Origin: Umbilicaria muhlenbergii
Taxonomy: Eukaryota > Ascomycota > Lecanoromycetes > Umbilicariales > Umbilicariaceae
DNA length: 64,000 nucleotides
Direction of reading: 5' to 3'
Assembly: GCA_000611775.1 (NCBI GenBank)
Contig: KK106986.1
Location: 1 to 64,000 of the forward strand
Part shown: piece after piece, positions 32,417 to 44,397 of the stretch
How the letters are laid out: each line of letters opens with the position of its first letter
How positions within the stretch are numbered: the first letter of the stretch is position 1
Position numbers and translations under genes: made by a program
Notes under the pieces: generated by a model
Database searches by the model: none
Seen by the model: only the letters and a program-made list of their open reading frames with translations
What the model was told of the DNA's origin: nothing

Positions 32417-34247
32417 TCAAGCTGTGATATTTCTCCTTCTCAAAACACGTGCATGAAGATGAGTTGGCTTCACGAACCACCTGTTCTTCCCGGCAAGGTA
32501 TTTACTTGTCTCTGCAGAACCGTCTTTCGCGAAGAATTCAAACTCGTAGTCACGGACCAGAACCGGGATAACCTTATTTATTTCCAGCAGTGAGATATTT
32601 TTTCCGATGCATGTTCTGGATCCAAGACCGAAGGTCATGAAGCTTTCCTCTCTGAACCTTTTGCCACCGTCAGCTGCTGCGGCTTCGAGCCAGCGCTCAG
32701 GTCGAAACTCATCAACGTCCGGCCCATATATGGTTTGATTACGGTGGGCGACCCAGCTGTTGACGCCGACATTTGTCTGGATAAGTGGAAGCGGTCAGCC
32801 ACATCAACATTTCCTTCATTCAATGGGGGAAAAAAGAGAGAGAAGGGGAAAGGGGGGCGCCGAGAGAAAGACATAATGTACCCCTTCTGGGAAAAATTGA
32901 CCACAGATGACTGCTCCACCTCTGGGAACCTCTCGCCAGAGTGGGAAACCGGTTGCGGGGTGCATGCGTAATGACTCCTTGATAACAGCCTGCAGGTAAG
33001 GCATCTGCTGCACAGCTTGAAAAGTAGGTTGCGATGTGAGACCAATACTGTCGATCTCCTTTCGGACTCTTTGAAGCACACGAGGGGATCGATATAAGTA
33101 GTATATAATGGTACTCAAGCTGATCGCGGTTGAATCGCTTCCCGCGCCAATATTTGCCCCTGCGTTTGCTGAAACGTCCCAATCCGTGATGTCTTTCTTG
33201 TCGTCCTTTCTCTGAGCATCAATGAATTTCCTAACCATGTAGATGGGCCCGTCTTCGGGCAGGTCCTGCTTCTCCTTTCTGGTGGTTGCGATTTTTTCGT
33301 TAGTGAATTTCTGATGGTGTAATTCCTTTCGGCCGCCAATTATGTAGGCTAGCCGGTGGACCATGGGCATCAGCCAGGGGAACAGGCCAAGGTAGCTGAG
33401 GAAAGTGAAAACAAAGTCGAGGTTATGGATGAGATCTTCGATATCTTTGCCCTGGTCAAGAAATCCCAACCTCTCACCAAACTGTCCAAGTCAGTGATTT
33501 CTTACATTCCAGCTGAAGAGACAGGTGCTAGCCTGCGATGGCAAATGCTTTCGTCGTGTTGTAAGACCAGGTCAAACATACCGTGATCATAGACACCACA
33601 TCGAACGCATAGCATTGAAGCCAGTGGGCCAAATTGACAGGCGAGTTCGACGAGGCGAAATCCCCAAGGTGGTTCTGCAAAAGTCTGATGCAGTTGTCCA
33701 CATATGGCTCGTAAGAAACCAACGACGTCATGGAATACATTGACGCAATCTTGCGACGCATTGCGGCATGATGCGCAGGATTTCTTTCACTGAATAGATT
33801 TGACAGATTGGGCCCGACATGCCACGCATCATACGACTCTCCCTTCGCCCATTGGGCGCCATGGCCATAGATCATCTTATGTGCGTCCGGATCGTCGATG
33901 CTGAAGTAGCCCGGCATAATTTGGACAATTTTTCCTATTGAATTCCTCAGAAAAGCGCTGAAAAAGGATTCAAGCTGAAATTTCGTAACACCGAGAGGAT
34001 ATCTCTTGCTATTTGAATCAAGAAAATGAGAAAGAAACTCACCTCTTTCCCGGTGAAGTCTGATATTTGTCCAGTGAAAATCAGACTCATAAATTTGCCA
34101 TAGATACCACAACCTAGTGTATTTCGCGACCCATGGCCCGGGGATCGTCCGACTCCACGACAATTGTGGGGATATCAAGAACCCTAGAATTGCCAGAAAG
34201 CCAACACCGGCGGCCAAGACGAAGGGAGAAGTTGCGGCGAGGGCCAT
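32417..34247 (-). CDS. Cytochrome P450 monooxygenase
   Basis: Four exons (34043-34247, 33582-33934, 32882-33481, 32417-32776) join in frame to 505 residues; introns are 100-108 nt. Seen: an N-terminal membrane anchor (FVLAAGVGFLAILGFLI), the proline hinge IPGPW, the I-helix AGSDSTAIS, ExxR in IKESLR, FRPERW, and the heme loop FGLGSRTCIGKN with the ligand Cys. The early part (KYTRLWYLWQIYESDFHW and SIDDPDAHKMIYG) is typical of pisatin-demethylase/VerA-like fungal P450s. The enzyme is anchored in the endoplasmic reticulum and probably hydroxylates or couples a cluster intermediate; which one cannot be told. A TATA-like TATAAA lies about 80 bp upstream. Confidence 0.9.
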
Positions 34248-35054
34248 CTTGTCTTGGAAACCGTTTGAAGGATGGATTTAATGTCGAAATTCTATACGTC
34301 TGACTTGAGTTGGCAGTAGGGATGAGCTTTATAGCAGGTATCACGTTGCGGGCGATTGCAGAGTTTACGGAGATAAAATGGCAAGAAAAATTTTTTATTT
34401 AGCTGGTGTGAGGCCATGCTAAGACATACACCGCACCAGTGGGTGTCAATGCTCGCGCACCACTTAACACCGCCCGCACCACCCGCACTACCCGAACATC
34501 AGCCGAGTGGTACGTGAGTACATGTATTGTCAGCCACTGGTGCCGTATGCGTACTTACCGCATGACATACTATATTCGGAGGGATCTTTTAGTCTCCTTA
34601 CGTTTGAACCAAATATTAGGAATGTGCTAGGGGCCGTACAATACTAAGCCTGACTTTGTTAATACCCGTTGTTTGGCCTCCAACAGGAGCTAGTTCTGCC
34701 ATGCCGGACACCGATGAAAGGCAAAGCTAGTACCAATTTCCATGACAAGGGACTACCTTATACATCGCACCCCGACCTTTTCGAGCGTTCGCCGAGTCCC
34801 GCTCATGCATGGTCCCTTGTGAAGAACGGAATGAAAGCTTGCTTGATTACTAAGGGCCAAAACAGCCGAATCCATTTACGTGTAAACAAAAGGCCTGTTA
34901 GGGTTTTGGGTAATAGGTTGGGTAGTGGGTCGAAAATCTTTCCTTATGTATTTATAGTCCTCCCGTGTGCCATCAACCATCCTAATTCTTCCTAGTTCAT
35001 CCTGACGTGTCGTTGCCATAGCCCAGAAACCTGCTAGGAGTTCCCTTTTCAAAT
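34248..35054. promoter_or_regulatory. Divergent promoter region, P450 / methyltransferase
   Basis: About 800 bp. A minus-strand TATAAA at 34328-34333 serves the P450. The rest shows nothing recognisable. Confidence 0.45.
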
Positions 35055-36325
35055 ATGGCGGATGATAATAGTTCGTCTCAGGGTCGGGTGGAATTGGTAG
35101 TGATCCGACTAACATATTAAATAATACAGGTGTCACAGATACAGAGGCGTATGCTCTCAAAAGGGACTATTTAGCATCTTCACGGTTGGTTCTACTATCT
35201 TTATATTTCACTTTGGACAGAGCGTTGCCAGCCCTTCCTGAGAGTACGTGTCCCTGTATTGACAGTTTCGCTGATGCTATATAACAGCCTAAATCTCCAG
35301 TCCTACCTGTGGAGGGATTCCTTGGGATACACACTCCACCCTAATATCCGACGTGACCTGGGCTTGCCTTCGGATCAAAGCAGAGGAGTAAAGATTGCCG
35401 ATGTTGGTACTGGAACAGGGTATATCAATCCACGGTGGCCAATTCTCTCCTAAGGGGGTGTCTAATTGTCTCGTCGCAGACTCTGGCTCATCAATCTCAC
35501 TCAAGAACTCGGCCTAGATGAAGACGCCCAAAGTTCGAGCAGAGCGCAGCTCGATGGGTTTGATATCGACCTTGCTCAATGCCCACCGGCTGAATGGCTA
35601 CCAGCTAACGTGAAGTTCCACGTCTGGAATTCTTTTGACAGCCTACCACCACAGTTCGTCGGCCAATATGATGTTGTGCATGTGCGCCTATTTATGATCA
35701 ACATATTGGAAAGCAGCCGGTCAGCAAAGCTCATCTCGAACTTAAGGAGCATGCTTAGTTGGTAGCCGTTATCCTCCTGCATTAGACAGATTGGCTGACC
35801 GACGTTCTCAGAACCCGGAGGCTGGATTCAGTGGGAAGAAGTCAATCGCAGGGAGAGCAGTGTTTACAAGATCCAACCATCAATCGATTCACCCGCGATG
35901 GACGCTTTACTAGATTATCTTCTCGAAGGAGCGAAAAGCCACCGAGGGAGTGATGAGTGAGTTGGTCAAACAACTGCTTAACGTTTCTATATTAATTGAG
36001 CGTTTGCAGCTGGTTCTTGAATCTGCCATCGACGTTCCGGGAGATGGGGTTTGAAGATGTCATCATGAAGAAACACGTAGATCCGCCGATGCTGCGTCGT
36101 TATTTCTACGAAGTGTACGTATCCGTCTTATTGCGACAGTGCTCTGATCGCTAACATCATTACAGTTGGCTTCTCACGCTGGAAGAATTCTCCCGAACCC
36201 ATCTCAAGAACACAGAGGAAGGAGCTAGATACGTGCAATTAATTCAGCAGTCATATGACGAGTGCCGACGAGGAGCTGCTATCCAATTGGGTAGATTGGT
36301 TTTCATCGCGAAACTGGCCGTCTGA
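35055..36325 (+). CDS. SAM-dependent methyltransferase (LaeA/UMTA-like fungal type)
   Basis: Seven exons (35055-35082, 35130-35184, 35288-35419, 35480-35758, 35813-35956, 36010-36114, 36166-36325) give exactly 301 codons, 300 residues. Every intron (47-103 nt) has GT...AG borders, and the first has a CTAAC branch site. The spliced protein starts with an acidic Ser-rich end, then the family-typical YALKRDYLASSRLNLQSYLW, and motif I VKIADVGTGTGLW. A GFDIDLAQCP acidic loop, the QYDVVHVRLFM motif and LKPGGWIQWEE follow. Such methyltransferases modify O, C or N of secondary metabolites; the LaeA group also includes regulators. Inside this cluster, methylation of a phenol or carboxyl group is the simplest reading. 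No single ORF shows the whole gene. Confidence 0.85.
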
Positions 36326-37280
36326 ACCTCTCTCTAGACAACGACTATTTAGTACCGTTCCTGGCCATACATTTTTGCGTTCTGAGCCATACGTCATACC
36401 TATGAACGAATTTCGACATTTCTGTTTACTTCCCTCCAGTAATCTACCGAAAATTCCCAAGGAGAAAAAAGAATAAACAATCACCACAATCAAGCATTCA
36501 AGATCCCCCTTGTCAACAATCCCGTCACACCCATCAAAATCAGAAATGAAATAGCCCACCACGTCCTCAATTGCCAACCCTTCCCTCCGCATTCTCCTTC
36601 CAGGTATTCCTTCGAAGCCCAGTCTGGCAGCGATGGCCTGTGCATGATTGATCGGGTCTACCGTAGTTGCCAGAAGATGCTTAGTCAAGGCCTCATGAAA
36701 ACTTCTATAGCAAGAGAATTTGGTACCTGAACATCTTCATCACGTCCACAGATACAAGGAAGCTTTCAGTTATCAAAACACAAAGCTTGTCTAGATTTAC
36801 ATGTTTGTCGCTGAAAGTGATCTGAAATATTTTGATGCTGTAAAGTTACATTTTATTCAGACCTTCACAGCTCGTGGTGAGAATTGATGTTCTTGTGGTG
36901 TTGACCAAGCATTCGTCGGGAGCTAGACTTATTCATGTACGCACCGGCCATGGCTGTCGGATGGGAAAGACCAGCAATAAGCAAGACAGTCACGAAACCC
37001 GGCTAGTTTTCGGTAAATTTAGCATGTAATCTCCGCGCACAATTAAAACGGAACTTCATGAGCAACACGGCACCAGCATCTATTCTCCAAAGAAGCTTTG
37101 AGTGTCGGCGTATCTAGTATCCATACAGACTAATGGGGTTTTGCGCTCATTCGTCTCTGTCGTTGTCTTTAACCCGCCCACTAGAGAATGCCTATCAATC
37201 AATCCGTCACGATTGTACCACGGCAATTCAGCTGGTAGACTTAGAATGGCCGTGGGGTCCGCCACTGGAGCCGGTAACTT
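36326..37280. other. Convergent 3' intergenic region
   Basis: About 950 bp between the methyltransferase and the sulfotransferase-like gene. A minus-strand ORF (36251-36688, 145 codons) has no recognisable family and overlaps the methyltransferase end, so I do not call it a gene. Confidence 0.45.
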
Positions 37281-38273
37281 CTACCATGAAGATAAATCCC
37301 TGTACCGAACAAAGGTGAAAGCGCTAATCGCTGTCATTGATACCAGAAATATTCCCAGGTTCCGGATGCCGCGATAGACTTTGGGCTTCATACACCCTTC
37401 AATTCTCTCGTGGAATTCGCGCGCGACGTTACCAGTAGGAAACTCCTCCTTTGGCATGGGCTTGTCGAGGAACTTACACAGCGGCTCCCAGCCTTGATTC
37501 GGATCGTACTCGAGAAAGCGGCCTGATGGCGCAGCGCCCTTAACTAAAGCACCGTGTTCTTTATAGATTCGTTTGGCGTTTCGCCGCACATCCCATCGGA
37601 AGCAGTGCCCGTTGGCTTTTATCCAACAGCGTCGAACCTCGCTGCATGACTGTCAGGAACTCTGACGAACGATCAACATATCGCGAGAGGAGGAGGCTCC
37701 AACTCACCTAGCTTCTCTATCTAGTCTCACCACGATCCAGGAGAACCAAGTCTCCTTCATCTGTTCGTAGACGCTATAGACCAACGACCGGTACCAGTCA
37801 TCCACGGGTCGCTGGTTCAAGATGACCTTAGCCTCGGGATAAGCTTCCATAAGCTCTGTGGCAAACATTGCACATGGCAGATCTGCACACGCCTGCCCCA
37901 CGTCAGACCATGCCTCGGCTGTTGAACTTGTACTGTTTCCGATTTACCGTGTATTCTCGAAGTATCCGGTCAAAATCAGCTGCTCCCTCCCACACCCTAC
38001 CTCTGTTCTCATACTTGGCCTCGATTGCCTGCGTCCAATCCAGGCATTGTTGGTGGACTTCGAGCGTTCGCCACCGTAGCAGGGTGTCAGTGGAAGGATC
38101 TTTTGGAAGAGCGGGCGCAGGTCAAACTTATCATGATAACATCGGTATCCAAGAATGTTCAGAGCTTTGCACAGACTTTCCGTCCCCGAGCGGGATAGTC
38201 CCAAAGCGAGCACCTGGAATGGCTCCGTTCTTATCGGCTTTTGGAAACTTTCTCTTCCTGTTTTGGATTCCAT
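37281..38273 (-). CDS. Sulfotransferase-like P-loop protein (Sulfotransfer_4 type)
   Basis: The N-terminal part starts at 38273 and carries the 5'-phosphosulfate-binding-type loop ALGLSRSGTESLCKALNILG. Later exons are clear: the part ending at 37948 (DWTQAIEAKYENRG...DRILREYT), exon 37708-37892 (ACADLPCAMFATELMEAYPE, VILNQRPVDDWYRS) and exon 37281-37641 (GWEPLCKFLDKPMPKEEFP). The C-terminus has a membrane segment (GIFLVSMTAISAFTF). Between the P-loop and DWTQAIEAK the frame changes by two. An extra intron (for example 83 nt with donor GTTATC) would explain it, as would a frameshift. Fungal proteins of this family are common in clusters but rarely characterised; sulfonation of a phenol is possible, not proven. 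Shares a promoter region with the SDR. Confidence 0.72.
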
Positions 38274-38651
38274 GGTCGAAAAGATGCGTATGGCAATGTC
38301 TCTCCATGGTGAGAAACCCAGGCGGGCAGGTATAAAATGGTGATTTACAGTAGCATCTCTGCAGCACTGGCCAAGTGAACTTCGGTTTCCGCATCGAGCG
38401 ATAATTCCGAAGAACCGGCAGCCGACCTCTTTCGGACATCCGGGGTGCAGAATGCAGGCTTTCTCACGCTGTCCTGCGAGACAACCATTACGCACTGAGA
38501 CCCTTGTCTACCAAAACTCCCTAAGGTTGACACCCAATGCTACAACATTCTTTAAAGACTATCATTGCCCATTGTCCATCCGCGGATTAAAAATATTCCA
38601 AATACCCTACCGACGTCTTCCAAAGCACATTATTGAATCGGCAACACGACA
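38274..38651. promoter_or_regulatory. Bidirectional promoter, sulfotransferase-like / SDR
   Basis: 378 bp between divergent starts. A TATAAAA at 38331 reads toward the SDR. Confidence 0.45.
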
Positions 38652-39575
38652 ATGGGCTCTAATTCTCCTACGCATATCCCGTATCGCCTTGACGGCAAGG
38701 TCGCACTTGTCACCGGCGCAGGCCGCGGCATTGGCGCTGCCATGGCAGTTGAGCTTGGTCGATGCGGTGCCAAGGTTGTGGTCAATTATGCCAATTCGAG
38801 CGGGTCAGCAGAAAAGGTAGTGGAAGAAATCAAGAGCTTGGGTTCTGATGCCATCGCTCTGCAGGCCGATGTGAGCCAAGTCAAGCAAACGATTCGGCTC
38901 TTTGTCGAAGCTGTTCAACATTTTGGACAACTTGACATTGTCTGCTCGAATGCTGGTGTCGTGTCTTTCGGTCATCTTGAGGACGTCACCGAGGTAAGCA
39001 GGAGAATAAATCAAACCAGGCAAACGCTTGCACTCATTCTGACTCCATCCAACCACTTCACAGGAGGAGTTTGACCGAGTGTTCACCCTCAACACGCGCG
39101 CCCAATTTTTCGTTGCCCGTGAAGGGTACAAGCACCTCAACGACGGAGGACGCATTATTCTCATGAGCTCCAACACCAGTGGAGATAAGATCGTGCCAAA
39201 ACACTCTGTCTATTCCGGATCGAAAGGGGCTATTGAGTCATTTGTACGGGTCATGGCCCTTGACTGTGGGAAGAAGAAGATCACCGTCAACGCGGTCGCA
39301 CCTGGAGGTACTGTGACGGACATGTTCTACTCCGTGGCTCGGAACTATATCCCTAACAGCCAGACCCTTTCCAATGCTGAAGTTGAAAATGTGAGTAGGG
39401 TGAAATGTGCTGAGAGATTGCTAGCGACTGACAGATGTAGATGGCCGCACATGCATCACCGCTCGTCCGTTGCGGCCTCCCAGTTGACGTCGCTTACGTT
39501 GTCTGCTTCCTGGCTAGCAAGGAGGGTGAGTGGATCAACGGCAAGATAATACGTATGGATGGTGGTGCCGCCTAA
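38652..39575 (+). CDS. Short-chain dehydrogenase/reductase (versicolorin reductase/MdpC/AgnL6-like)
   Basis: Exons 38652-38993, 39064-39390 and 39441-39575 give 267 residues. Classical SDR features: TGAGRGIG cofactor loop (TGxxxGxG), a SNAGV motif, Ser of the triad in [17 protein letters not shown] (YxxxK), and a C-terminal [10 protein letters not shown] typical of the naphthol/versicolorin reductase group. These NADPH enzymes reduce hydroxyanthraquinones. MdpC turns the emodin hydroquinone into a dihydro product that loses water to give chrysophanol, and Ver-1 acts on versicolorin A. Together with the NmrA-like gene it should perform reductive deoxygenation. The length is as expected. Confidence 0.92.
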
Positions 39576-40206
39576 ACTCTGTCTGGTAATTGCATCACAT
39601 AGGAGTTCGAATTGAAGGCATGGCAGACACTATGATCACCAAGACTGGCCGACCTACGTATAAGTAAAAGTTCGGTGGTGGAGAAGTCATAGCTAGAATC
39701 ATCAATGTCACGCACGATGTTATCAGGCGGCTGAAACTGTGTCTCTGCATCTTTTCATTGCATCTTGAAGTGAGATCCGTGAAATTTGAGAATGAAAGTG
39801 TTGCAATGTCTACTGTCATTGTAGGTAAGAATTTTGGCAGCGGCTAATGTGATTTCTCCTCTTATCCAGCATTTCAGCATTTCATTTCATATTCGATATC
39901 GATTGTGGCCAGCAATCTTTCGCTCTCAGTCAATGCACCAGGATCTTGGGAACGAGATTGACATTTGACGGGGAGCGAAACCCCTTTCGAAGCAGAAAAG
40001 TGAATGCAAGACCCAGGCCAAAAAAAAAAGACCCGAGGGAACTGTCCTTCGCAAGCTTGTATACGCAACTGAGTATACGACGCAAGGTCAAGTTGCTATT
40101 CTAGATGCTACTTTGTGATTAAGGCCAAGAAGTATTGTGCCTAATGATAGAGTAGAGCTGGTACTGCCAGACGACCATCCTTCATCCCAGTGTGCGGACA
40201 TTCGCT
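39576..40206. other. Convergent 3' intergenic region
   Basis: About 630 bp between SDR and GST. Nothing recognised. Confidence 0.5.
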
Positions 40207-41050
40207 TCACGCAGCGGCAGTGGTTGCCTGCGGCGTTTGTACCTGCTTCTCCTGGATCGAATTATCCTCATCTGCTGGTAAAGTCGGATAGGGCAGATCG
40301 AGAAGGGAAAGGTCACCAGCAACCTCTTTGTACATCGGCATATTGTAGACCTCATAGAACCATCTGGTCATCGACGTGTAATCAGTGTGCAATACCTTGT
40401 GAAACACCATGAAGGCTCCAGCAAGCATGCTGACCATGAAGAAGTCGGCAATAGTAAGTCGCTCGCCAATGAGGTACCTGTTTTCCTTAAGGTGATTGTC
40501 CGTGAGCTTGCAGTGCTTGTGCAAGGCTCTCAGACAGTCCTCGGCGTTTTTCCTAATCGCTTGACGACGGCCGATTAATGGGAGTATGCAGCCGCCGATA
40601 GAAGGTACAAACTCCGAGTTAGCGAAAGACATCCATTTGAGGATGTCGAAATAGTCTCGCCGAGACGATCCGAGAAGCGCGGTGGTGTCACTCTGAGACG
40701 TGACTTTTGCAAACAATTGTCAGCGCTACACCGGATGAATACTGATGCTGTAACGGTTTACACGTACTGTAAAGGGCGATAGGGATGCATTCGGTAAGCA
40801 CATAACCATCAACGCCTACAAAAGTAGGCACTTGACCTAGAGGGTTGATCTTGCACAGCGTCTCATATGCCTCCTTGTCGTCCTTGTCGGCGAATACGAT
40901 ATCGAGATGGAGACCGTTGGCTTTGGCTACAGCGAGGATGGCGGTTGTACGGGGATTACGCTGGATGAGCCATGGCAATCAGCACACCGCAAATGAAAGT
41001 GGCAGACACCGAGCTCTTACCTGGTGAGTGTAGAGTGTGCCAAAAGACAT
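40207..41050 (-). CDS. Glutathione S-transferase (eEF1B-gamma-like; MdpJ-type)
   Basis: Exons 41021-41050, 40768-40960 and 40207-40703 join in frame to 239 residues; the first exon encodes only ten (start MSFGTLYTHQ). The thioredoxin-like N-domain shows CKINPLGQVPTFVG, with the cis-Pro of the glutathione site. The helical C-domain shows YLIGERLTIADFF. This is the fungal GST group related to translation elongation factor 1B-gamma, which also occurs in the monodictyphenone cluster (MdpJ) and other toxin clusters. It probably conjugates or helps detoxify a reactive intermediate; some relatives catalyse ring-forming steps. An AflR-type site lies 393 bp upstream (41443). Confidence 0.87.
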
Positions 41051-41442
41051 TGTGAATCAGATTGGCAACTATGAGTTGGCTTCCGAATGTCGACGATAAC
41101 ACAGCGGCGGTACAATCTTCTCCACAGTATGGCAGCCAAGCTCACAGAATGATTTTCCAGTGAATGAGGTCTTACGGCAACACTCATAATTCGGCATCGC
41201 CAACGTTGCATACAAGCTCCATCGAAAATGAGGTTGTGCGCCAATGAATGCCAATCCCGACATTCATCCTTTCCGTTCGAATACTCCGAACAGCAGCCGT
41301 ATCGCACTAGTTATATAATCATAGATTCTAACCAATTACACGATAAGCTCCGCCTCGAGGTCAACTCTACCTTGTCTACTGTCTGCGACTACACGAGGCG
41401 CGCTTCCGGGTGTCCGTGCTCATTCGCGTCCGCTCGGAGTGC

Positions 41443-41453
41443 TCGGAGTCCGA
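41443..41453. promoter_or_regulatory. Candidate AflR-type binding site TCG-N5-CGA
   Basis: TCGGAGTCCGA, 393 bp upstream of the GST start. The motif is short, so chance is possible. Confidence 0.4.
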
Positions 41454-41690
41454 CATAGACAGATGGCCGATGAACCACGTGACTGATCTCCGAACTATCG
41501 GACATTCAACACCCGATGTTCCGCAATCAAGCTGACATCCGCATTGGAACGAAGCTCTCCGGATGGTGAGTATCCAATAATCGACAAGGCAAGGTGGATC
41601 TGTTGAGTAACGCTAGAACGGTGCAGAGTGATAAGCGAGAGAATTGTTGATGTGCCAGTCTGAGCTGTAAACAGGTCTTCCTTCTTCCTC

Positions 41691-41706
41691 TTAGGGTTAG
41701 GGTTAA
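41691..41706. repeat. Short interstitial telomere-type repeat
   Basis: TTAGGGTTAGGGTTAA: two and a half copies of the filamentous-fungal telomere unit, inside the cluster. Confidence 0.75.
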
Positions 41707-41866
41707 GTATATATTAGGCCTCCTTAGGTTGATTCTTTGTGTAGTCATACGAAAGCTAGTAGGTGGTAAAATGGGGGAAATATAATGAAACAGCGCCATA
41801 GATTACCCCCTGAGTGCTCACAGTATCCCAGTGGAACCCTAATCCCATCCGGATCTGCAAGATCGT

Positions 41867-42878
41867 CTACGTAAACTCCACCCCAAACCACTTCTTCTCC
41901 CCTCCCCGAACTTCAAACGCCACTTTGCCATCCTCCGCCAACTTCCGCAATACCTCATCCATGAACGGTTCCAGCGCCATCTCCCTCACCTCCTCATCAA
42001 TTTCATCGCCATGGATTGTCGTCACCAGTTCCTTGACCGTCACGCTCCCGATTCTCCCCTGTCCTATGCTCTTCTCCTTACGCTTAATTTCATTCAATGC
42101 CTGCAAGATCTGTCTTTCGCGTCTCAGCTTCTGCGCCAGCTCTCCAGCGATTTTGGCCGGGAGGTTGGCGATCACGGCACCGTGGGCGGGATAGCCTACA
42201 GCGCAACTATGTGACTGCATCGTGCGCAGCGACGACATGTAGATGCTGAGTTCCTCTACCGCGCTGGACCCGTGGCCGAGGATATTGTCCCCCGTGAACA
42301 TGGCGTTTTCTTCTTCAAGGATAAAGCACATGTGGTCGTGAGAGTGGCCGGGAGAGTGCACGGCGCGGATGGTGGCGCCATCCACGCGGAAGATTTGGCC
42401 GTCCGCGATGGGTCTTTGGCCTTTGCCGGGCGTGTTTTTGTAAACTGAGCTGGAGAGGTCGGGGTAGAGGCGAAGGAGGTCGGGAACCCCGCCGGTGTGA
42501 TCGCCGTGCCAGTGGGTGAGGAAGACGTGGGACAGGGCGATGGATGAGGTGGTGAGCGTGGAAGAGATCAAACCGGCCCATTCGGGGATGCCTTGGCCGG
42601 TATCGATGATCAGTCTTAAGGAGCCCGTCCCGACGATGTAGGTGTTGGTACCTTGGAGTGTGAACTGAAAGCAATGTGAGCGAGAGAGCAAACAGGCTTC
42701 GACGGTGAAAATGGCGCATTACCTTTCCAGCGTTTTGTCCCAGTACACGAAGCACCCGAGGGCTGAGTTGCTCTACATCCTCGAGCTTAGGCAAGCACGC
42801 TTGCTGCGTTGAAAGATAGTCCTCGAAAGCACAAACATTGAGCGCCTTATTGATTTGACGGTAGCCTCCTCGGCCCAT
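41867..42878 (-). CDS. Atrochrysone carboxyl-ACP thioesterase, metallo-beta-lactamase type (ACTE/MdpF-like)
   Basis: Exon 1 (42723-42878) and exon 2 (41867-42664), with a 58-nt intron, give 317 residues, the usual length. The N-terminus (ALNVCAFEDYLSTQQACLP) and the first residues after the splice (FTLQGTNTYIVGTG) are family-typical. The metal-binding motif THWHGDHTGG (HxHxDH) is intact, with further ligands in HSPGHSHDH and a FTGDN aspartate. The enzyme hydrolyses the octaketide from the acyl-carrier domain of a PKS that lacks its own thioesterase. The adjacent PKS fits that description. The pair reads divergently from a 1.5-kb shared region, so they are probably co-activated. Confidence 0.93.
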
Positions 42879-44397
42879 CGTAGATATCTCCGGATCACAG
42901 GCAAAGCGGTTTCTTGGGGGAAAAATGACGGGTATCTATGTTGTGAAGAAGAGACATGAGAAAGGCTTGGAAGCTCAGTGAGGTGAGGCACTAAGCAAGC
43001 CAAAACGGAATAGGCTACTCAATACCCTAATCTTTAACTCCTTACAAACAGCAGTATTTGAAATACAAAATTATCCAAATCCTTTTTGTGAGCTATCGTC
43101 CATATGTGTGACCTTGAATATTACATCCAGAGCAGGTTGGTGGCCTTCTAGGCTGGCTAAGAAACTGGGGAACGGACCCCGCCACTGGCAACGGTGGCCA
43201 AACTTCAGCTACTCGGGCTTTTGGCGGTTAAAGCACCGAATCCTGGAACGATTACCTCCCAGCCATGTCGTGAATGAAGAAAAACGGCTGAAATGATCGC
43301 CGCGTTGCAGTCTGATGTGGTTGGTCGCTGACTTCCACTCCCGCATTATTCGCAGAACGAAGCAAGCCCTAAGCTTTTTGATTCCCGATGTTCCGACTGT
43401 ATGCTTCGGGCCCTTTTCGCCGTTCTTATCTCCTCGGCTTCTTTCGCGGTAGCCCCTCGATTCTTTTCCTCTTCATGGATTTGATTGGCCTGAACTAGAG
43501 TGAGAACTCTTCCGGTGGAGAGGACGGTCCTTTGGAGCCTTTTCTCACCGTTTTGGTGGTAATGACTTTAGGCCAGCCAGGCCTTATCCTCTTCTAGAAC
43601 GGCAAACTCCGCACTTTTGCGCGCAACTGCATACATGTATTGTTGGAAAGTCTGTGAGAAGGCCAATGACAGCCCGCACCCTTTTTTTCGATATCTTCCT
43701 CCAGGTTTTCGGCTGTGACGAACTGTGGGGGCGCTCTGTTGGGGATTGGGGAGTGAAGGCTTTTTCCCCGCAGATGAATAGAATTGTAGAAAGTCATGTT
43801 TGGAAACGATGTGGACGCCGTATGGAAATTTTTCCTCCACTTCGCTTCGATGGTAGTACGAGAGAACTGTCCGACATCAGGCGTATTGCAGAATGTGCGC
43901 CGTGTGAGAAGATAAGCACAGTGGGAGAATATTGCCATCATGGCAAAATCCCCAAAAGATTGACCGGTCGGATGGCTCGAGTGCTCATGAATGCATAAGC
44001 AGCAGCCTCGTATATCCCCCGAGAAGCACCAATGGTTACATGGTGGAAGACGTTGGTCACCAACTCAAATCCTCGGTCATGGTCTGTGTACCCATTTGGA
44101 CTGGTCGCAAAGACGATCCCATTTATCTTGGAGCCCATGGACAGTGTAGAATCTAGTTGTCGTGGTACGTCGGAGCGCTCCAAATCACAACGGGCGGTAT
44201 GGCAGTTCCGGTGCTGCAGCTAACCCTAATAACGGTGACGCAGCTGCGAGCGGGCGCCGAACTGATCCTTGTGAGACTAAGGTATCTAAGGTCTCTATGC
44301 ATGCTCACTCGGCTGGTGGCCGTACACCACGCCTGGTACATTATGTTCTTTCTTCCCATACCTTGTAGACGTGAGTTTTCTATACCCTCTGTCTACA
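42879..44397. promoter_or_regulatory. Divergent promoter region, thioesterase / PKS
   Basis: 1.5 kb without a convincing gene. A candidate AflR-type site TCGCAGAACGA is at 43350-43360. Short ORFs on both strands (43568-43941) are opposite-frame noise. Confidence 0.5.
43350..43360. promoter_or_regulatory. Candidate AflR-type binding site TCG-N5-CGA
   Basis: TCGCAGAACGA between the divergent thioesterase (472 bp from its start) and PKS (about 1 kb from its start) genes. Confidence 0.4.

Larger units (their letters stand above)
41051..41866. promoter_or_regulatory. GST upstream region
   Basis: About 800 bp between GST start and the 3' end of the thioesterase gene. It contains TCGGAGTCCGA at 41443-41453 (fits TCG-N5-CGA) and a TTAGGG repeat at 41691. 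Confidence 0.45.

Noticed and set aside
36251-36688. 145-codon minus-strand ORF
   Set aside because: Overlaps the last methyltransferase exon on the opposite strand, with no recognisable family.
42315-42878. 187-codon Arg/His-rich ORF
   Set aside because: It starts at the true thioesterase ATG but reads through the intron and continues in a wrong frame inside exon 2.
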